NCBI GenBank assembly: GCA_964429855.1
Contig: CAYSDM010000001.1
Location: forward strand, 148,341-212,340
Length of the DNA stretch: 64,000 bases
Direction: 5' to 3'
DNA from: CALLMM01 sp964429855
GTDB taxonomy: Bacteria > Armatimonadota > Chthonomonadetes > Chthonomonadales > CAJBBX01
The position numbers and the translations under genes are program-made. Under the pieces are notes generated by a model. It searched no databases and was not told the origin of the DNA. It was given only the letters and a program-made list of their open reading frames with translations. The number at the start of each line of letters is the position of its first letter. Position 1 is the stretch's first letter. Of this stretch, positions 60,447-64,000 are shown in pieces.

Positions 60447-61688
60447 GTGAGCGAGGAGAACTGGGTCCAGATGTATGACTATGAATATCCCGCCTCTTCG
60501 ACCCTGAAGGGGTTGCAGGTGAATATGGTGGAGGATGCGATCCGGCTGGGAGTCGGGCATGCCGCGCTCAACCTGAATCTGCCCGCCATCATGCGCCCGA
60601 CCGAGACGGACGTATCCATTCCCTTCATGAGCGGAGGCAAGACGTATCACTTTGACGGGGACTATCTGGCAAAGTTTGACCGCCGCGTGAAGGAGCTTTC
60701 CGATCACGGGATCGTGGTGAACCTGATCCTGCTTAACAGCCGCCGCTGGGACGGAGTCGAGATACACCCGGCGATGGAGAAGGCGCTGCTGCACCCCGAC
60801 TATAACCCGGAGGGCTTCATCAGCGCGTTCAATGTCGTCACGGAAGAGGGGCGACAGCACTATCGCGCGTTCGTGGAGTTTGTGGCGGAGCGGTATACGC
60901 GACCGGACGCCCGGTATGGACGCGCCTGCGGCTATATCATCGGCAACGAGGTGGACAGCGGCTGGATCTGGTGTAATGCCGGCGAGAAGACGGTAGACGA
61001 GTATGTGCGCGAGTATGAGCAGGCGATGCGTATCGCTTTCGAGGCGGCGCGCTCCCGCTATGCGCGCGCGCGGGTCTACGTCTCGCTCGATCATATGTGG
61101 GGCATTCCTTATCAGGAGGAGCCGACCCGCTACTATCGGGGGAGAGACATTATCGAGAAACTCGCATTGTTAAGCCGCGAGGGAGGCGACTTCGATTGGG
61201 CGGTCGCCTATCATCCCTACCCGGAGAATCTCGCCCGCGCCAACTTCTGGGACGATCAGACGGCGCTCGATTCGTTTGACACGCCGCGCATCACCTTCAA
61301 AAACCTCGGTGTTCTCTCCCGCTATCTGGATCAGCCGCACCTGCAATACGAAGGGCGCAGACGGCGAATCATCCTCTCCGAGCAGGGCTTCCACTCGGAC
61401 GAAACCGAAGAGAGCGAGCGTATACAGGCAGCCGCCTACGCCTATGCCTACTGGATCGTGGAGCGGACGCCAGGCATCGATTCGTTTATTCTGCATGCCC
61501 ATGTAGATAATCGTGACGAATTCGGGCTGAACCTGGGACTCTGGCGGCGCGATAAAGAGAGCCTGTCGGGGAACGCCCCGGGCAGCCCCAAGCCGATCTA
61601 TGCGGTGTTTCGCGATGTGGACGGACCGCGCCGCGAAGAGATATTCCGGCAGGCGCGCGCGGTAGTCGGCGCGGAGAAGTGGAGATGA
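60447..61688 (+). CDS. DUF5722-type glycosidase-like TIM-barrel protein
   Basis: A 413-residue protein matching DUF5722: QVNMVEDAIRLGVGHAALNLNLP, KTYHFDGDYLAKFDRRVKELSDHGIVVNLILL, and ACGYIIGNEVDSGWIWCNAG with Glu in GNE at the clan-A acid/base position; IILSEQGFHS holds a candidate nucleophile Glu. It has no signal peptide at this start (GTG at 60447, weak ribosome-binding site). Eight bases follow the hydrolase stop, so it is the third gene of the set downstream of the SARP regulator. Confidence 0.78.
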   Translation: MSEENWVQMYDYEYPASSTLKGLQVNMVEDAIRLGVGHAALNLNLPAIMRPTETDVSIPFMSGGKTYHFDGDYLAKFDRRVKELSDHGIVVNLILLNSRRWDGVEIHPAMEKALLHPDYNPEGFISAFNVVTEEGRQHYRAFVEFVAERYTRPDARYGRACGYIIGNEVDSGWIWCNAGEKTVDEYVREYEQAMRIAFEAARSRYARARVYVSLDHMWGIPYQEEPTRYYRGRDIIEKLALLSREGGDFDWAVAYHPYPENLARANFWDDQTALDSFDTPRITFKNLGVLSRYLDQPHLQYEGRRRRIILSEQGFHSDETEESERIQAAAYAYAYWIVERTPGIDSFILHAHVDNRDEFGLNLGLWRRDKESLSGNAPGSPKPIYAVFRDVDGPRREEIFRQARAVVGAEKWR

Positions 61689-61831
61689 GAAGAGACTGCC
61701 CGTGCAATTGACTGATCGGACGGGCAGGCGCTGCATAAGCGCCGATTCGACACCGGATACCCGAACATCGCTGCGTATGGTCCGTGAATCGCCTGAAGGA
61801 GGAGATCGCTCGATTCAAAGGACGATAGGAA

Positions 61832-62911
61832 CTATCTCCACCCTCGCGCTTTTGCCTCCTCCGCCAGCGCGGCGAAAGCCGGTTTATCCCGTCCCACGCC
61901 GGGATAGGTTCGCATCCCAAGCGAGGAGAGATATCCCCGGAACCCTCGCGCATGTAACCCGTAGTAGCTCGTCAGGGTCGCCACGGATTCCGGGGAGATG
62001 TCGTGAAGCCAGAGGAAAGCCACGCCGCGAATCTGGTCGGCGTGTGCGTCCCAGGCGCGAAAGATATTCCGCACAAAAGCCGCCTGTTTCTCCTCGGAAC
62101 TGCTGCAGTCCGGGCTGCTCGGATAGCCTGCCTCCGTGAAGATGACCGGGCGACCCGGATAGAGACTGAGAACCCGGTCAAAATCGGCATGAACCACTCC
62201 CGGATCACGCACGGTGAAATCGGACTGAAGCGGATAGTAGGTGATCATCACCAGATCGCTGAGTGCGTTTACCGCCTTCAGCGGCTCTTTCGAGAAGGTG
62301 GTCGCGCCGCCGAAGGTGGCGGTCACGCCAACCGGGACACGCGGGCGAATCTTCTTCGCGTGCGCCTTTGTCGCGGCGTAGAAGGCGCGATACTGTCTCC
62401 AGAGCGCAGCGTTTGCGCCGAGGTAGACATCCACCTCGTTCCCGATGGCGAGCGCGTAGAGTTCCACCTGCGGAATCTGCCGGAAGACGTAGTCCAGCAT
62501 CTTCTTGAAACGTTCGATCACCTCCGGGTCGTCCAGATTCCGGTTCTGAAGGTCGGCGGGAAGCTGCTTTCGGTTGGTGTCTATGGGGCGCAAGATGAGC
62601 AGGAGCGGCATTTTGCGCGGCGGGTAGAAGAGATTGGCGATGCCAAGGTAGTGGTCGGTGTATTTGCCAGGCGCGGTCTCCACGTCGTTCCAGTTAATCG
62701 CGAGAGTCATAAACTGCGTTCCGATCCCCCGTGCTCGGAGAAAGGCGCGCTGAAAGTCGTTATCCTGAGCCGGAGTTGTGTGCATCCCGAGCATACGCCC
62801 TCCCGCTGGTTTCACGGCGGACTGCGCGGGTGTCGGGGCGGCGACACCGTTTCCCGCGAAGGCGAACAACGCCATCGCCGCTGCCGCCGTCTTTTTGAAT
62901 CTTCCTTCCAT
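61832..62911 (-). CDS. Secreted clan GH-A-like glycosidase
   Basis: A 359-residue exported TIM-barrel protein (signal peptide ending GVAAPTPA). Clan-A features are YALAIGNEVDVYLG (acid/base Glu of GNE) and PVIFTEAGYPSSPDC (nucleophile Glu), with NWNDVETAPGKYTDHYL near strand 2 as in GH5/GH53 enzymes. Length suits a single catalytic domain. GGGAGGAAGG precedes the ATG. It converges on the DUF5722 gene, with no gene between. Substrate (galactan or other beta-glycan) cannot be set. Confidence 0.75.
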   Translation of the reverse strand: MEGRFKKTAAAAMALFAFAGNGVAAPTPAQSAVKPAGGRMLGMHTTPAQDNDFQRAFLRARGIGTQFMTLAINWNDVETAPGKYTDHYLGIANLFYPPRKMPLLLILRPIDTNRKQLPADLQNRNLDDPEVIERFKKMLDYVFRQIPQVELYALAIGNEVDVYLGANAALWRQYRAFYAATKAHAKKIRPRVPVGVTATFGGATTFSKEPLKAVNALSDLVMITYYPLQSDFTVRDPGVVHADFDRVLSLYPGRPVIFTEAGYPSSPDCSSSEEKQAAFVRNIFRAWDAHADQIRGVAFLWLHDISPESVATLTSYYGLHARGFRGYLSSLGMRTYPGVGRDKPAFAALAEEAKARGWR

Positions 62912-63088
62912 GCCTTCCTCCCTTGTTGCCTGCGCCTCGTTTCAGGCTGCAAATCGGCGTCGGTGGATTCTGTTCAGACTACGTTCCCCACAGCGTCAGG
63001 TTTCATTGCCCCGGCTTTTGACGATCCGTTGACGGTTACCCGCTACGATAGATACCGATGAAGGGAACGAAGCAGGAGGAGAGAGAAG

Positions 63089-63886
63089 ATGCGATCTATG
63101 TCCCATAAGTGGAGCCTTGCCGCCGCCGCGCTGTTCGTCTTTGCGGGAAGCGCCGGGTGGCCGCAGGCGGGCTTTGTGAAGTATGTGGAGCCGCGCGAGA
63201 AGGCGTTTACCGCACTGGTTCCGCAGGGCTGGCAGACCGAAGGCGGGATTGTGCGCTGGGGACCGGATGTTGCCGGGGCGGTGAACGCCACCGAGGCGAA
63301 GGTGGACTTCATCATCAAGAGCGACGCGACCGGAACCATGATGTCGCGCTGGCTGCCGGACATCATGTTCATTGATCTGCGCGGGCAGCCGATTGAGGGG
63401 ATGTTCGCGCCCGGTTCGCAGTGCAACGGGTGTGTGGTGCTGCCGCGCGTGGGAGGCGTGAACTATCTGGTGAAGGTGATCCTGCCTCGCGCCAATCCCG
63501 CCGCGCAGAACGTACATGTGCTGGGGAGCGCGCGCATCCCGGAGGTGGAGAAGGGGTTCGATCAGCTTCGCGCCATGCTGCAGATTCCGCTGCCGTTGAC
63601 CTACGAGGCGCAACTGGTTGTTGTCGAGTACACCGAGGGAAACCGACAGTTCCGGCAGATCATGTTCACGGTGATCGAGGACTATATCAAGACCGGGGTC
63701 GGTCTCTGGAAAAGCCGCAGCACCTCGCTCTTTCGCGCCCCGGTCGCGCAGTTCGACAGCGCGATGAATATCTTTAAGACGGTGCAGGCGTCGGTGCAGA
63801 TCAATAATCAGTGGCTTGCCGACGAGATGCGCGCCGCCGAGGAGCGAACCGGAACCGTCTCGAGCGAGGCCAGCGTCTTATCGTGA
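63089..63886 (+). CDS. Secreted protein of unknown function
   Basis: A 265-residue exported protein I do not recognise (signal peptide ending about residue 27, GWPQAG). The body begins FVKYVEPREKAFTALVPQGWQTEGGIVRWGP, like small extracytoplasmic proteins with a PsbP/lipocalin-like strand order, followed by a region with three Cys (CNGC pair) and a helical C-terminus with FDSAMNIFKTVQASVQINNQWLADEMRAAEERTG. GGAGGAGAG precedes the ATG. Its 3' end overlaps a DinB fragment on the other strand, so its final residues may derive from that. Confidence 0.6.
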   Translation: MRSMSHKWSLAAAALFVFAGSAGWPQAGFVKYVEPREKAFTALVPQGWQTEGGIVRWGPDVAGAVNATEAKVDFIIKSDATGTMMSRWLPDIMFIDLRGQPIEGMFAPGSQCNGCVVLPRVGGVNYLVKVILPRANPAAQNVHVLGSARIPEVEKGFDQLRAMLQIPLPLTYEAQLVVVEYTEGNRQFRQIMFTVIEDYIKTGVGLWKSRSTSLFRAPVAQFDSAMNIFKTVQASVQINNQWLADEMRAAEERTGTVSSEASVLS

Positions 63887-63939
63887 GCGTCCTTCTCGTA
63901 GGCAAACCACCGGCGATAGCGATCCGCCATGGTAGTCAT
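63808..63939 (-). pseudogene. Truncated DinB-family gene, N-terminal fragment
   Basis: A 43-residue leftward ORF with a good ribosome-binding site (GGAGG, 8 bases before the ATG). Its first ~30 residues, MADRYRRWFAYEKDAHDKTLASLETVP, look like the first helix of a DinB family protein. After that the frame runs into antisense of the neighbouring rightward gene and stops. The rest of the DinB bundle is missing, so this appears to be a broken gene cut at about 63870. Confidence 0.5.
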
Positions 63940-64000
63940 GGAATACACCTCCGTGGGGCCATTGACCGTACCCGCCGGACGAACCCGCGTCAAGCGGCTC

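Overview
This window looks like a chromosomal segment of a free-living, carbohydrate-degrading Gram-negative bacterium with a GC-rich genome. The best guess for its lineage is Armatimonadota or a close relative. Pointers to that are the many secreted glycoside hydrolases, uroporphyrinogen-decarboxylase-like (UroD) paralogues beside sugar genes, a DUF1501/DUF1800 pair, DUF1080 and GxGYxYP proteins, a PEP-CTERM protein, and a remnant of a prepilin with an ARQTSCLS-type N-terminus. This is inference from gene content; there is no rRNA here to settle it.

Layout. 1-1.75 kb: a sugar phosphate isomerase/epimerase and a DUF192 lipoprotein. 2.4-9.3 kb: a leftward, closely packed run of three UroD-superfamily proteins, an SDR dehydrogenase, a GH26 mannanase and a beta-propeller glycosidase. 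It is headed by a short chimeric LacI-HTH/prepilin gene and two tRNAs (Gly-GCC, Leu-UAG). 10.2-15.4 kb: a 1095-residue two-part glycosidase and a GH10 xylanase on opposite strands. 15.4-19.5 kb: a leftward set with a P-loop ATPase, two arrestin-like proteins, a DUF1080 protein, an M42 peptidase and an NTF2-like protein.

19.7-25 kb: nrdR and an intein-containing class II ribonucleotide reductase behind a promoter with NrdR boxes, then a lamin-tail-domain protein and a strong terminator. 25-31.6 kb: an STN-like secreted protein with a small upstream ORF, an FKBP isomerase, and a DUF1501/DUF1800/membrane protein operon. 31.8-36.8 kb: a pyrG-ppa-GxGYxYP operon (pyrG has a leader that looks like a CTP-sensing attenuator) and an epimerase. 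36.9-43.7 kb: a GGDEF/HD-GYP protein, an ABC ATPase with an SDR, a PEP-CTERM protein with a sigma-54-type promoter, ComEC and DinB.

43.7-52.1 kb: a RelE/ParE-like fusion, a TlpA-like redoxin, a chemotaxis receptor, a lipoprotein with an apparent CHAT/caspase-like His-Cys pair, a carboxypeptidase-regulatory-like protein and a cupin. 52.4-61.7 kb: a giant SARP/cyclase-like/ATPase/TPR regulator followed by three packed genes for a GH42-like hydrolase, an alpha/beta hydrolase and a DUF5722 protein. 61.8-64 kb: another TIM-barrel glycosidase, a secreted protein of unknown function and a truncated DinB fragment.

Together the genes describe a polysaccharide scavenger: secreted mannanase, xylanase and galactosidase-like enzymes feed SDR, isomerase and UroD-like proteins. 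A housekeeping core (nrdR-nrdJ, pyrG-ppa, tRNAs) lies between them. The least-explained pieces are the CHAT-like lipoprotein, the arrestin-pair/P-loop operon, the three-UroD glycan locus and the HTH-prepilin chimera.
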